Under the pieces are notes generated by a model. The model saw only the letters and a list, made by a program, of their open reading frames with translations. It was not told the origin of the DNA and did not search any database. A DNA stretch of 63,702 nt, taken from Gammaproteobacteria bacterium (GTDB lineage Bacteria; Pseudomonadota; Gammaproteobacteria; Steroidobacterales; Steroidobacteraceae). The position numbers and the translations under genes are program-made. Numbering within the stretch: the stretch's first letter is position 1; the number at the start of each line of letters is the position of its first letter. Below, piece by piece: positions 8,685-17,422 of this stretch. The stretch lies in the NCBI GenBank assembly GCA_003164785.1, contig PLUE01000023.1, positions 1-63,702 of the forward strand, read 5' to 3'.

Positions 8685-10136
8685 ATGCGCGCCGCCTGGC
8701 AGCACTCCGATTTGCAGCAACCGGCGAATGGCGGCTGTACTGCGTTGTCCACCGCCTGCCGCGCCCTAGCAATCGCCTTGGGGCTTGCAACGGGGCTCGG
8801 CGGTTGTGTTCTGGCGCCGCATGGAACCGGGGATGAGCGCGTGAAGCTAAATGCGGCCTCGCCACCCTTTGAGCCGCGAATCGACTCGCGTCAGCTACCG
8901 GAATTGCCGGCAATTGCCACCTGGCAAGACGTGCTCAGCCTAGCCTTTCTCGCCAACGGCGAGTTGGAATCGAGCTATTTCGAATGGAAGGCGGCGTTCG
9001 CCCGGATCGACCAAGCGGCAACCTGGCCGAACACGAATGTCGCACTCTCCTTCGGCTATATGTTCTCTCCCGGAAATATGAAGACGTGGGATCGGACCAC
9101 GATCGGGGGCGGTTTTGATTCATCGATGAACCTATCGCTACCCGTCAAGACGCGAACCGCGGGCAAGGTGGCATTGGATGCGGCCAGAGAGGCTGAGGAC
9201 AAATTTCGGGCGGTCAAGTTCGATCTGCAGCGGCGGATCCTCGAGGCCTATCTGGACCTGGCACTCACCGAGGAACTCATCCGAATCGACCGCGATAACT
9301 TGACGTTCTTGAAGCTGCTCTCGGACTCTGCCTCTGATCGGGCCGAGGCCGGCGCACCGATGCAGGATCTCTTCAAAGCGCTGATCGAATCAGAGACCGC
9401 ACAAAACGATCTTGCCGGATTGGAAGCCAAGGCCATGGCGATGCGCGGGGAACTCAATGGTATGTTGGGGCGCGAGCCCTCCGCACCGCTCGGTTTGCCA
9501 GCTGAGTTGCCGGCTCCTCGTCCGATGGCCGCCGATGACGCAGCGCTCATCGCCGTGGCGGTGGCCCAAAATCCTGAGCTGGCCGCGCTTGCGCAGCAGG
9601 TAGCGGGCCGCAGCGACGCGGTGGAGCTTGCAAGGCTCGCGTATCTGCCGGACATCATCCCCTCCGCCAATATCACGGGCAGCTTGTCGCAGTCGTTGGG
9701 GGCCATGTTGATGCTGCCGACCAAGCGGCCGGCGATCCGGGCCGCCATCGATGAGGCACAGTCGTTGACCCGCTCCAGCGAAGCGATGCTGCGTCAGACC
9801 AGCCAAGACCGCGCCGCTCGCTTCGTGGCCGACCTCTACCTGATGCGCAATGCCGAGCGCGAAAGCCATTTGTACCGCTCCAGAGTCGTTCCGGCCGCCC
9901 GTCAACTCGTGAGCAGTTCGCGCAATTCCTATGCTGCGGGGACTATCGGGTTTGCCGACCTGATCGACAGCGAGCGGATGTTCATTTCCGTGAGGCGCAT
10001 GGTCGCACAATCACAGATTGAGCGTGAGCAGCGGCTCGCCGAACTCGAGGCGCTGGCCGGCGTCGATATCGAAACGATGGGTACTCAAACACAGGCTGGC
10101 GGTCCGCCGGCTGTCGATACGGCGCGAGCGGAGTAA
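8685..10136 (+). CDS. CusC/CzcC-like outer-membrane efflux lipoprotein
   Basis: This is the outer-membrane channel of the tripartite metal pump. The 483-residue product has a signal with a lipobox ending GLGGC (Cys about 41), then two outer-membrane-efflux repeats rich in coiled coil. It starts 2 bases after the ATPase stop and precedes the adaptor by 12 bases. TolC family membership is clear; the metal is inferred from the operon. Confidence 0.88.
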   Translation: MRAAWQHSDLQQPANGGCTALSTACRALAIALGLATGLGGCVLAPHGTGDERVKLNAASPPFEPRIDSRQLPELPAIATWQDVLSLAFLANGELESSYFEWKAAFARIDQAATWPNTNVALSFGYMFSPGNMKTWDRTTIGGGFDSSMNLSLPVKTRTAGKVALDAAREAEDKFRAVKFDLQRRILEAYLDLALTEELIRIDRDNLTFLKLLSDSASDRAEAGAPMQDLFKALIESETAQNDLAGLEAKAMAMRGELNGMLGREPSAPLGLPAELPAPRPMAADDAALIAVAVAQNPELAALAQQVAGRSDAVELARLAYLPDIIPSANITGSLSQSLGAMLMLPTKRPAIRAAIDEAQSLTRSSEAMLRQTSQDRAARFVADLYLMRNAERESHLYRSRVVPAARQLVSSSRNSYAAGTIGFADLIDSERMFISVRRMVAQSQIEREQRLAELEALAGVDIETMGTQTQAGGPPAVDTARAE

Positions 10137-10148
10137 CGAAGGACTGTC

Positions 10149-11381
10149 ATGGCAACGAACAAGAAAACGAGTCTCCTGGGGATCGTATTGGTTGCGGCGG
10201 TGATCGTAGGAGTTGCTCGCCATGTGCAAGGGACGGAACAGCCGGCATCGACGAAGGCCATGCCCGATGACATGCCAGGCATGGACATGTCAAAAGACTC
10301 CAAACCGGCGTCACCGTCAAACACATCCGCGGCGCCGCCGTCGGGGTATGCGCAGATCAACGTCAATCAAGACGTACAACAGCGCATCGGGGTGACCACT
10401 GGAAAGGTCGAGATGACGCCTCTCACCATGAGCATCCGCGCGGTCGGCATCGTGCGGCCGGATGAGACGCGGGTCGCTCACGTTCACTTGAAGACCGAAG
10501 GTTGGGTGGAGAAGCTGTTCGTCTCGTACAACGGCCAAAAGGTCAGAGCCGGCGACCCGATGCTCTCGATCTACAGTCCTACGTTCTTTGCGGCACAGCG
10601 GGAATTCTTGTCCGCGTTGCGGGTCGCGAAATCCGGTCTCGACAGCGAGGGGGATCAGAAGACCGTGGTCGATACCGCTCGCAGGCGCTTGGAACTGTGG
10701 GACATCCCGAAGGACGAGATCGGGAAGTTGGAAGAAACCGGAAATGTGGGCAAGTCCCTCCTGTTGCGAAGCCCGATCTCGGGTACGGTGCTGCAAAAGA
10801 CCGCGTTTGCCGGCCAGTACGTGACGATGCAAAACGAGCTGTTCGTCGTCGCGGACCTTTCGACGGTGTGGATGCAGGCGAAGATCTTTCAGTACGAATT
10901 GCCGCATGTGGCCATTGGCATGCCGGCGACCGTGTCATTCCCCTCAGCCTCGCAGCACTCCCTCACTGGCAAGGTCGTGTTCATCGATCCGGTGGTCGAT
11001 GAGAGTTCGCGATCGGTGCAAGTGCGCATCGAACTGCCAAATCCGGACGGCCGCTTGCTACCTGGCATGTTCGGCGACGTTGTCATCTCGCATGCGATGG
11101 GGTCTGGCTTGACGGTTCCGGCCTCAGCGGTTATCCGCACGGGGGACCGCGACATCGCGTACCGAGTCGTATCCGGAGAACGTTTTTCGCCGGTCGTCGT
11201 CAGAATCAGCCCGACCCGGTTCGCTGATCGCTTCGAGGTGCTAGTGGGCCTGAAAGCCGGCGATGAGGTGGTCACTTCCGGCAACTTCCTGATCGACTCG
11301 GAAAGCCGCTTGGAAGCCGGTGCCGGCAGCATGGCGGACATGCCGGGGATGGCCGCTCCCAAAGCCAGCGACAAGAAATGA
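10149..11381 (+). CDS. cusB: CusB-like periplasmic adaptor (membrane fusion protein)
   Basis: The 410-residue adaptor links the inner-membrane pump to the outer channel and passes metal to the pump. An N-terminal anchor (LLGIVLVAAVIVGVA) is followed by a methionine-rich stretch, MPDDMPGMDMSKDS, and a second Met-rich tail, ADMPGMAAP, both typical of Cu(I)/Ag(I) binding. The barrel-sandwich and beta-barrel domains lie between residues 80 and 390. An AAGGA ribosome site (10138-10142) supports the start. Its end overlaps the pump start by 4 bases. Confidence 0.9.
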   Translation: MATNKKTSLLGIVLVAAVIVGVARHVQGTEQPASTKAMPDDMPGMDMSKDSKPASPSNTSAAPPSGYAQINVNQDVQQRIGVTTGKVEMTPLTMSIRAVGIVRPDETRVAHVHLKTEGWVEKLFVSYNGQKVRAGDPMLSIYSPTFFAAQREFLSALRVAKSGLDSEGDQKTVVDTARRRLELWDIPKDEIGKLEETGNVGKSLLLRSPISGTVLQKTAFAGQYVTMQNELFVVADLSTVWMQAKIFQYELPHVAIGMPATVSFPSASQHSLTGKVVFIDPVVDESSRSVQVRIELPNPDGRLLPGMFGDVVISHAMGSGLTVPASAVIRTGDRDIAYRVVSGERFSPVVVRISPTRFADRFEVLVGLKAGDEVVTSGNFLIDSESRLEAGAGSMADMPGMAAPKASDKK

Positions 11382-14300
11382 TTGCTCGCATCATCGAATT
11401 TAGTGCGAGGAACCCGTTCCTCATGCTGATATTGGTGGTCGTGGCCATCGGCGGCGGCGTTTGGGCAACGTTCACCACCCCGCTCGATGCCATCCCGGAT
11501 CTCTCCGACGTCCAGGTCATCGTTGCCACCGATTGGGCCGATCGCAGCCCCAATATCATCGAAGATCAGATCACGTATCCCATCGTGACGCAGCTGCTGT
11601 CGGCACCCAAGGTCAAAGCGGTGCGGGCCAATAGTTTTTACGGCTCCTCGCTGATCTACGTCATCTTCGAGGACGGCACTGACCTTTATTGGGCGCGCAG
11701 CCGGGTGCTCGAGTATTTGAGCGGCATGGCGGGGAAGCTCCCGCAGGGTGTATCTCCCCAACTGGGGCCCGATGCCACCGGCGTGGGCTGGGCGTTGGAG
11801 TACGCCCTGATCGACAAGACCGGCAAGCATTCGCTCGCAGAGCTTCGCACCCTCCAGGACTGGCAGGTTCAGTATCAGCTCCGCGCTGTCCCGGGCGTCG
11901 CCGAAGTCGCTTCCGTGGGTGGGTTCGTCAAGCAATACCAAGTCACCATCGACCCCAACAAGCTGCAAGCCCACAAGATCTCGATCAATCAGGTCGTCGA
12001 ACAGATTCGCCGTAGCAATCAAGAGGTGGGCGGGCGAGTGTTGGAGTTCACGGGTCGGGAGTACATGGTGCGGGGTCGGGGCTACCTGCGCAATGCCGCC
12101 GACCTCGAAATGGTGTCGTTGGGAGCGGAGGCCGATGGCACCCCCATTCTCGTCAGGGACGTCGGATTCGTCCAGCTCGGACCCGATATTCGTCGCGGCG
12201 CCGTGGACTTCAACGGCTTGGGCGATGCCGCCGGCGGCATCGTCGTGGTTCGCTACGGGGAAAGCGTGTATGACGTCCTCGCCCACGTCAAACAGGTGAT
12301 CAAGGATACCGTTCGGCCCTCCCTCCCGGAGGGGATGGAACTGGTGGTGACCTACGACCGCTCGACGCTGATCCGGCATTCCGTGGAAACTCTGCGCGGC
12401 AAGCTGCTCGAGGAAAGCCTGATCGTGAGCTTGGTCTGCGTGGTATTCCTCTTTCGGCTGCGCAGTGCCTTGGTTGCCATCATCACGCTGCCCCTCGCGG
12501 TGCTGCTGGCCATGCTCTCTATGCGTTGGATCGGACTCACCAGCAACATCATGAGCCTGGGAGGCATCGCAATCGCCATCGGTGCGATGGTCGATGCCGC
12601 CATCGTGATGATCGAGAACGCCCACAAACATCTGGAACGAGAGCAAGCCAAGCCGAAGGAGGCGCAACGCCCGCATCTCGAAGTCCTGATCGATGCCGGC
12701 AAAGAGGTGGGGCCATCGCTGTTTTTCTCACTCTTGATCATTACGGTGAGCTTCTTACCGGTCTTTTTCCTGCAGGACCAGGAGGGACGGCTCTTCAAGC
12801 CACTGGCGTTCACCAAATCCTCCAGCATGTTCTTTGCCGCGCTCTTGTCGATCACGGTGACGCCGTTCTTGATGACGCTCCTGATCCGAGGGAAGATCTC
12901 GCCGGAGGAGAAAAATCCGATCAATCGGTTCCTGATCCGGGTTTACGAGCCTGTTGCGAAGCTCGCCTTGAAGCACCGCTACTCGATGATCGTCGTCGCT
13001 GTGATTGCCATTGCGTGCATCGTGCCGCTCTACTTGAGTCTCGGCAGCGAGTTCATGCCGCCCCTCTGGGAAGAGACCGTGCTCTACATGCCGGCGACCT
13101 TGCCGGGAGCGTCGATCCAGACGATGACGCGCACCATCCAGAAGCAGGACCAGATACTCATGGGTATTCCGGAAGTGGCGAGTGTCTTTGCCAAGACCGG
13201 GCGAGCCGAGACGGCCACGGACCCTGCGCCCTTGGAAATGGTCGAAACGGTCGTCAATCTCAAGCCACCGGCTGTTTGGCGCGCCGGGATGACACCGGAG
13301 AAGCTGGTCGCGGAAATGGACAAGGTACTGCGCGAGAAGATGACGGGGTTCTCCAACAGTTGGACGATGCCGATCAAGGGGCGGATCGACATGCTCTCGA
13401 CGGGCATTCGAACACCCATCGGCGTGAAGGTTTTCGGTGCAGATCTGACGGAAATCGGCAGGATACTCTCGGATGTGGAAGCCACCTTGCGCACCGTTCC
13501 AGGGACGCGGAGCGCATTTGCCGAACGTGTGAGCCAAGGGTATTACCTGGATTTTGATGTGAATCGGGAGGCTATTGCTCGCTATGGATTGTCGGTGATG
13601 GATGTCGAGGAGACTATTATGGCGGCCGTCGGCGGCGCGAACGTCACGCAGACGATCGAAGGACGCGAGCGCTACCCCGTGAACGTCCGGTACGGCCGCG
13701 AACTGCGGGATGATCTGAACTCCTTGCGGCGGGTACTCGTGGCGACAGCCAATGGGGCCCAGGTGCCGCTGGGGGAACTCGTTGATTTGCGGTTCGTCGA
13801 TGGCCCCGGGGAGATCAAGAGCGAAGCGGCGCAACTCGTGGGCTATGTCTATGTCGATCTCGCCGGACGCGACACCGGCGGATACCTGGACGATGCGCGT
13901 AAAGCCGTTGCCAAGATGGTCAAGTTGCCAACCGGTTATCGTCTCGAATGGAGCGGCGCGTTCGAGGGCATGCAGCGGGCGGGACAACGGCTGATGTACG
14001 TCATCCCGATCACACTCCTAATCATTGCCGTGCTTTTGTATTTTAATGGCAAATCGCTGGGCAAGGTTCTGATCGTTCTCTGTGCCGTGCCCTTTTCGCT
14101 GGTCGGCGCTTTCCTGCTCCTGTGGATCTTGGGATATCATTTGAGTGTTGCGGTATGGGTCGGCATCATCGCCTTGGCCGGAGTCGATGCGGAGACTGGC
14201 ATGGTCATGCTTCTCTACCTTGACGTCGCCTACGCGCGCTGGCAAAGCGAAGGGCGGATGAAGACCATCGACGACCTCGAAGGCGCCGTGATGGAAGGCG

Positions 14301-14536
14301 CAGTACAGCGCGTGCGACCCAAAATGATGACGGTATTTGCGATCCTTCTCGGGCTCCTGCCAATCATGTGGTCGAGCGGAGCTGGATCGGACGTCATGAA
14401 GCGAATTGCAGCCCCAATGGTTGGCGGCATCGTGACCAGTTCGATCCTCGAGCTGTTGATATATCCGGCTATTTACGTGTTGTGGAAATGGTGGGGCGAA
14501 GTACGGCGGCAGGACATGGTTACCGTAGCTCGGTAG
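11378..14536 (+). CDS. cusA: CusA-like copper/silver RND efflux pump
   Basis: This 1052-residue proton-driven inner-membrane pump has the heavy-metal-efflux RND layout: twelve membrane segments and two large periplasmic loops. The sequence near the N terminus, DAIPDLSDVQVI, is diagnostic of that subfamily. Three methionines (about 571 in VLYMPATLPG, 621 in PLEMVET and 672 in RIDMLSTG) match the CusA Cu/Ag site in both context and spacing. That argues for Cu(I)/Ag(I) rather than the zinc/cobalt CzcA type. The start overlaps cusB by ATGA. Confidence 0.93.
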   Translation: MIARIIEFSARNPFLMLILVVVAIGGGVWATFTTPLDAIPDLSDVQVIVATDWADRSPNIIEDQITYPIVTQLLSAPKVKAVRANSFYGSSLIYVIFEDGTDLYWARSRVLEYLSGMAGKLPQGVSPQLGPDATGVGWALEYALIDKTGKHSLAELRTLQDWQVQYQLRAVPGVAEVASVGGFVKQYQVTIDPNKLQAHKISINQVVEQIRRSNQEVGGRVLEFTGREYMVRGRGYLRNAADLEMVSLGAEADGTPILVRDVGFVQLGPDIRRGAVDFNGLGDAAGGIVVVRYGESVYDVLAHVKQVIKDTVRPSLPEGMELVVTYDRSTLIRHSVETLRGKLLEESLIVSLVCVVFLFRLRSALVAIITLPLAVLLAMLSMRWIGLTSNIMSLGGIAIAIGAMVDAAIVMIENAHKHLEREQAKPKEAQRPHLEVLIDAGKEVGPSLFFSLLIITVSFLPVFFLQDQEGRLFKPLAFTKSSSMFFAALLSITVTPFLMTLLIRGKISPEEKNPINRFLIRVYEPVAKLALKHRYSMIVVAVIAIACIVPLYLSLGSEFMPPLWEETVLYMPATLPGASIQTMTRTIQKQDQILMGIPEVASVFAKTGRAETATDPAPLEMVETVVNLKPPAVWRAGMTPEKLVAEMDKVLREKMTGFSNSWTMPIKGRIDMLSTGIRTPIGVKVFGADLTEIGRILSDVEATLRTVPGTRSAFAERVSQGYYLDFDVNREAIARYGLSVMDVEETIMAAVGGANVTQTIEGRERYPVNVRYGRELRDDLNSLRRVLVATANGAQVPLGELVDLRFVDGPGEIKSEAAQLVGYVYVDLAGRDTGGYLDDARKAVAKMVKLPTGYRLEWSGAFEGMQRAGQRLMYVIPITLLIIAVLLYFNGKSLGKVLIVLCAVPFSLVGAFLLLWILGYHLSVAVWVGIIALAGVDAETGMVMLLYLDVAYARWQSEGRMKTIDDLEGAVMEGAVQRVRPKMMTVFAILLGLLPIMWSSGAGSDVMKRIAAPMVGGIVTSSILELLIYPAIYVLWKWWGEVRRQDMVTVAR

Positions 14537-14621
14537 CCGCACTGCGTCCGCGATGGCGATGCCGCGAAGGGGCCTTAAATGGCTTCGTCTCGCACGCGTG
14601 ACGGCGCTGTCCTGGCAGGCG

Positions 14622-16484
14622 TCAGGATACGACCTGCAATACGGGTGCCGTGGGTTGATTCAACAGGATGAGCAGTGCGCTGCGCTCCACCGTTTCGTGT
14701 TCCAGCAACTCGCGCGCCAACGCGTCGAGCTGGACTCGCCGGTCGGTGAGGGTGGCGCGAACGCGCTGCTCCGCCTCGCCCAAGAGGTTCCGCACCTCTT
14801 CATCGATCGCCTGAGCGGTGCGTTCGCTATACTCGCCGCGCGTTGCGTCCGGCGACACCGGCAAGAACGCGGCGTCGGCGTCGTGGAAACACACGGGCCC
14901 GAGCAACGAACTCATGCCGTATTGGCTGACCATGTGGCGTGCAATGTCGGTGGCGCGCTGCAAATCGTTTTGCGCGCCCGTCGAGACCTCGCCATATACC
15001 AACTGCTCGGCAACTCGCCCGCCCATGAGCACGTCCAGCCGGTCTAGAAGTTCACCATATTTGAGCAGGTACCGATCTTCCGTCGGCAGCTGCTGCGTGA
15101 ATCCGAGCGCCCCGATGCCGCGCGGAATAATGGATATCTTGGAGACCTTGTCCGCCGAGGGCCTTGATTCTGCAACCAGCGCATGACCTGCCTCGTGATA
15201 AGCGACAGTCTCCTTATCCTGTTGATTCATCACACGGCTCTTCTTTTCCAGCCCCGCTACGACGCGATCAATCGCCTCGTCGAAATCGCTCATTTCGACG
15301 GCCATTTTGTCATGGCGTGCGGCGTGCAATGCCGCCTCGTTGGCGATGTTGGCCAGATCCGCGCCGACGCAGCCGGCCGTTTTTGCGGCCACCTGCGAGA
15401 GCTTCACGTCGGGGCTCAGCTTGAGTTGCCTGGCATGCAATTGCAGAATTTTCTCGCGTCCGCGGATATCGGGTCGATCGATCGCCACGTGCCGATCGAA
15501 GCGTCCGGGACGCAACAGCGCGGGATCGAGGATTTCAGGGCGGTTGGTGGCGGCCATGATGATGATGCCGCTCTGCGTATCGAATCCATCCATCTGCACG
15601 AGCAATTGATTGAGAGTCTGTTCGCGCTCTTCGTTGCCCCCGAGGCTGCTGGCACCGCGCGCCTTACCGAGGGCATCCAACTCGTCGATGAAGATGATGC
15701 AGGGTGCAAGCTTCTCGGCCTGCTGAAATAGATCTCGGACTCGTGCGGCGCCGACTCCCACGAACATCTCGACGAACTCGGAACCCGACAGAGACAAAAA
15801 CGGCACCCGCGCCTCGCCCGCCACCGCTTTCGCGAGCAGGGTCTTTCCCGTGCCGGGCGCCCCGACGATGAGGACGCCTTTGGGGATCTTCCCGCCGAGG
15901 CGGCGATAGCGCTCCGGGGTCTTCAAGAAGTCGACGACCTCGATCAACTCGTCCTTCGCTTCGTCGATTCCCTCGACGTCGGCGAACGTCACGGGCAGAT
16001 TCTTCTGCACATAGACCTTGGCCTTGCTCTTGCCGACATCCATCATGCTTCCCATCGGACTGCCGCCCGCGCGACGCATGACGAGTCCCCAGATCATAAA
16101 GAAAATCGCGGCAGGCGCGATCCAAGAAAACACCGTCCAGAACAGTCGATTCTCGATGCGCCCGCCGAACTTCACCTTCGCCGCCTGCAGTTCGGCGACC
16201 AAGTTCGCATCCGGGACCCGGCCTACGACGAATTGGTAGTCACCGGGTGTGGCTGCCGACGCGGGCCGCGAATCAGTCGTGGAGTTCCCGCCCGTTCCGG
16301 CGGTGCCGGACAAGCGATCATCGGCAATGGTGACCTCCCTGATCTTGCCAGACTGGAGCAGAGCCTGGAAATCGCTGTACGCGAGCTCCTTCACGCCGGG
16401 GTCACCCAGAAAGCTTTGCACGGCGAGCATGATGAGCATGGCGCCGACAACGTACCAAAGGGAAAAATGCTGTTTGGTATCCAT
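14622..16484 (-). CDS. ftsH: ATP-dependent zinc metalloprotease FtsH
   Basis: FtsH is a membrane-anchored hexameric AAA protease that extracts and degrades damaged membrane and regulatory proteins. The 620-residue chain has two membrane segments (residues 9-26 and 115-136), Walker A GAPGTGKT (208-215), Walker [11 protein letters not shown] (263-272) and the zinc site HEAGH (430-434). It is not beside rlmE/folP, the usual housekeeping setting, and lies in the stress/metal region. A second, accessory copy is therefore likely, as in heat-resistance islands; that is inference. No clear ribosome site precedes the ATG. Confidence 0.92.
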   Translation of the reverse strand: MDTKQHFSLWYVVGAMLIMLAVQSFLGDPGVKELAYSDFQALLQSGKIREVTIADDRLSGTAGTGGNSTTDSRPASAATPGDYQFVVGRVPDANLVAELQAAKVKFGGRIENRLFWTVFSWIAPAAIFFMIWGLVMRRAGGSPMGSMMDVGKSKAKVYVQKNLPVTFADVEGIDEAKDELIEVVDFLKTPERYRRLGGKIPKGVLIVGAPGTGKTLLAKAVAGEARVPFLSLSGSEFVEMFVGVGAARVRDLFQQAEKLAPCIIFIDELDALGKARGASSLGGNEEREQTLNQLLVQMDGFDTQSGIIIMAATNRPEILDPALLRPGRFDRHVAIDRPDIRGREKILQLHARQLKLSPDVKLSQVAAKTAGCVGADLANIANEAALHAARHDKMAVEMSDFDEAIDRVVAGLEKKSRVMNQQDKETVAYHEAGHALVAESRPSADKVSKISIIPRGIGALGFTQQLPTEDRYLLKYGELLDRLDVLMGGRVAEQLVYGEVSTGAQNDLQRATDIARHMVSQYGMSSLLGPVCFHDADAAFLPVSPDATRGEYSERTAQAIDEEVRNLLGEAEQRVRATLTDRRVQLDALARELLEHETVERSALLILLNQPTAPVLQVVS

Positions 16485-16835
16485 AGGCTTGACGATCGAA
16501 CGGAAGGATGGCCCGCTACGGGCGTACCCAGATCAGCATACGAGATTATCCGCGCGGATCCATAAGTGGAATCCGCATGTGACCCATGCATGATTGGTAC
16601 GTACTTCCCCTGATCCTTAATTGATCTGGTCCCACGGGGGTCATTACGATGCGGTAGCGCAGCGCTCCCGCCGCTGCGGCCCAAATGAGGGCGCGTGCAT
16701 CGACGCTTGCCCGCTGTTGGGGCGCAGGGCGCGAGCGGGGCTGCCCGTCAGCATGCTATCGCGGGCCGCCTTCGGCATCCGCGGAAATCTGCCCAATGCA
16801 CTTCTTTGCTGGGTTGCCTCGGTCGCCTTCGAGGT

Positions 16836-17010
16836 CATCAAAATACGGTTGCCGGCCGATGGAGCGCTTCGAAGAAGTCGGCTGGGCGTCCAACCGTTCC
16901 TGGGTGGCCCACTCCATCTTCGTCAACGATCACGAGATCGCGTCCCTCGGCAAATGGGGCACGGGAATCTGTCACTGCCCCTCGGGCAACTTGAGGATGA
17001 GCAACGCACA
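16836..17010 (+). pseudogene. 8-oxoguanine-deaminase-like amidohydrolase remnant
   Basis: About 55 codons read KYGCRPMERFEEVGW, then WVAHSIFVNDHEIASLG and TGICHCPSGNLRMSNA. The order matches the zinc-binding middle of the 8-oxoguanine deaminase/atrazine-hydrolase group of amidohydrolases, including the AH and CHCPSGN elements. The preceding match, FEVIK, is in another frame. Both ends of the gene are missing. It implies a purine deaminase once stood beside the catabolic genes that follow. Confidence 0.6.
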
Positions 17011-17121
17011 GGTGGGGTCGGGCTTGATCTTGCCGGGCGATCCGGCCGCGATGACGACTTTGGCTGCGACGACCGCGGCACAGGTTCCTGTCAGCGCCCG
17101 TAGAACACTCCGACGATTCAT
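16972..17121 (-). pseudogene. Tat-leader remnant, possibly intradiol-dioxygenase-like
   Basis: A short frame of 49 codons starts MNRRSVLRALTGTCAAVVAA with an AGAGG ribosome site upstream (about 17130-17134). The twin-arginine leader and the following KIKPDPTC look like the start of an exported enzyme; leaders of intradiol dioxygenases read similarly. After PTC the frame runs into the antisense of the amidohydrolase remnant and stops. It is a truncated N terminus, not a complete gene. Family guess is weak. Confidence 0.4.
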
Positions 17122-17422
17122 GGCTACCTCTCTCGGCCGTTGGCTGCACGCATTCCGACATAATTGTGAAAGTCACATCGACGCGGGCGACTATAGTTGA
17201 TAAATCGAGCGTCGCAACGAGTAGGCAGCCTCCGATGTTGCCGCGGCGCTTGTGGAATTTTTCGGACTCTGTGCGACGGATGACGTGAGGTCGATGCACC
17301 AAGGGGTTGCACAATCATGGTCTCGGCGTTCCGCTTTGGTGCATTCGGTCACGTGCGCAAAAAATGTTGTTTGCTCGACACGACGGCTGTTAGGATCGAG
17401 CGCGGATAAATAAATAAACGGG

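Larger units (their letters stand above)
16485..17422. other. Scar region between ftsH and the TonB receptor
   Basis: No intact gene is visible across these 938 bases. They hold the two facing remnants described above. A 9-base perfect inverted repeat, ATGCACCAA (17294-17302) and TTGGTGCAT (17336-17344), lies in the probable leader of the TonB-receptor gene. Confidence 0.5.

Noticed and set aside
10889..12676. A 595-codon minus-strand open frame opposite cusB/cusA
   Set aside because: Antisense to conserved pump sequence with biased low-complexity translation; not a gene.
17307..17318. CACAATCA shared with the purine promoter at 43209-43216 as a common GntR site
   Set aside because: Only eight bases, no palindrome at 17310, and no second half-site; not enough to claim co-regulation.
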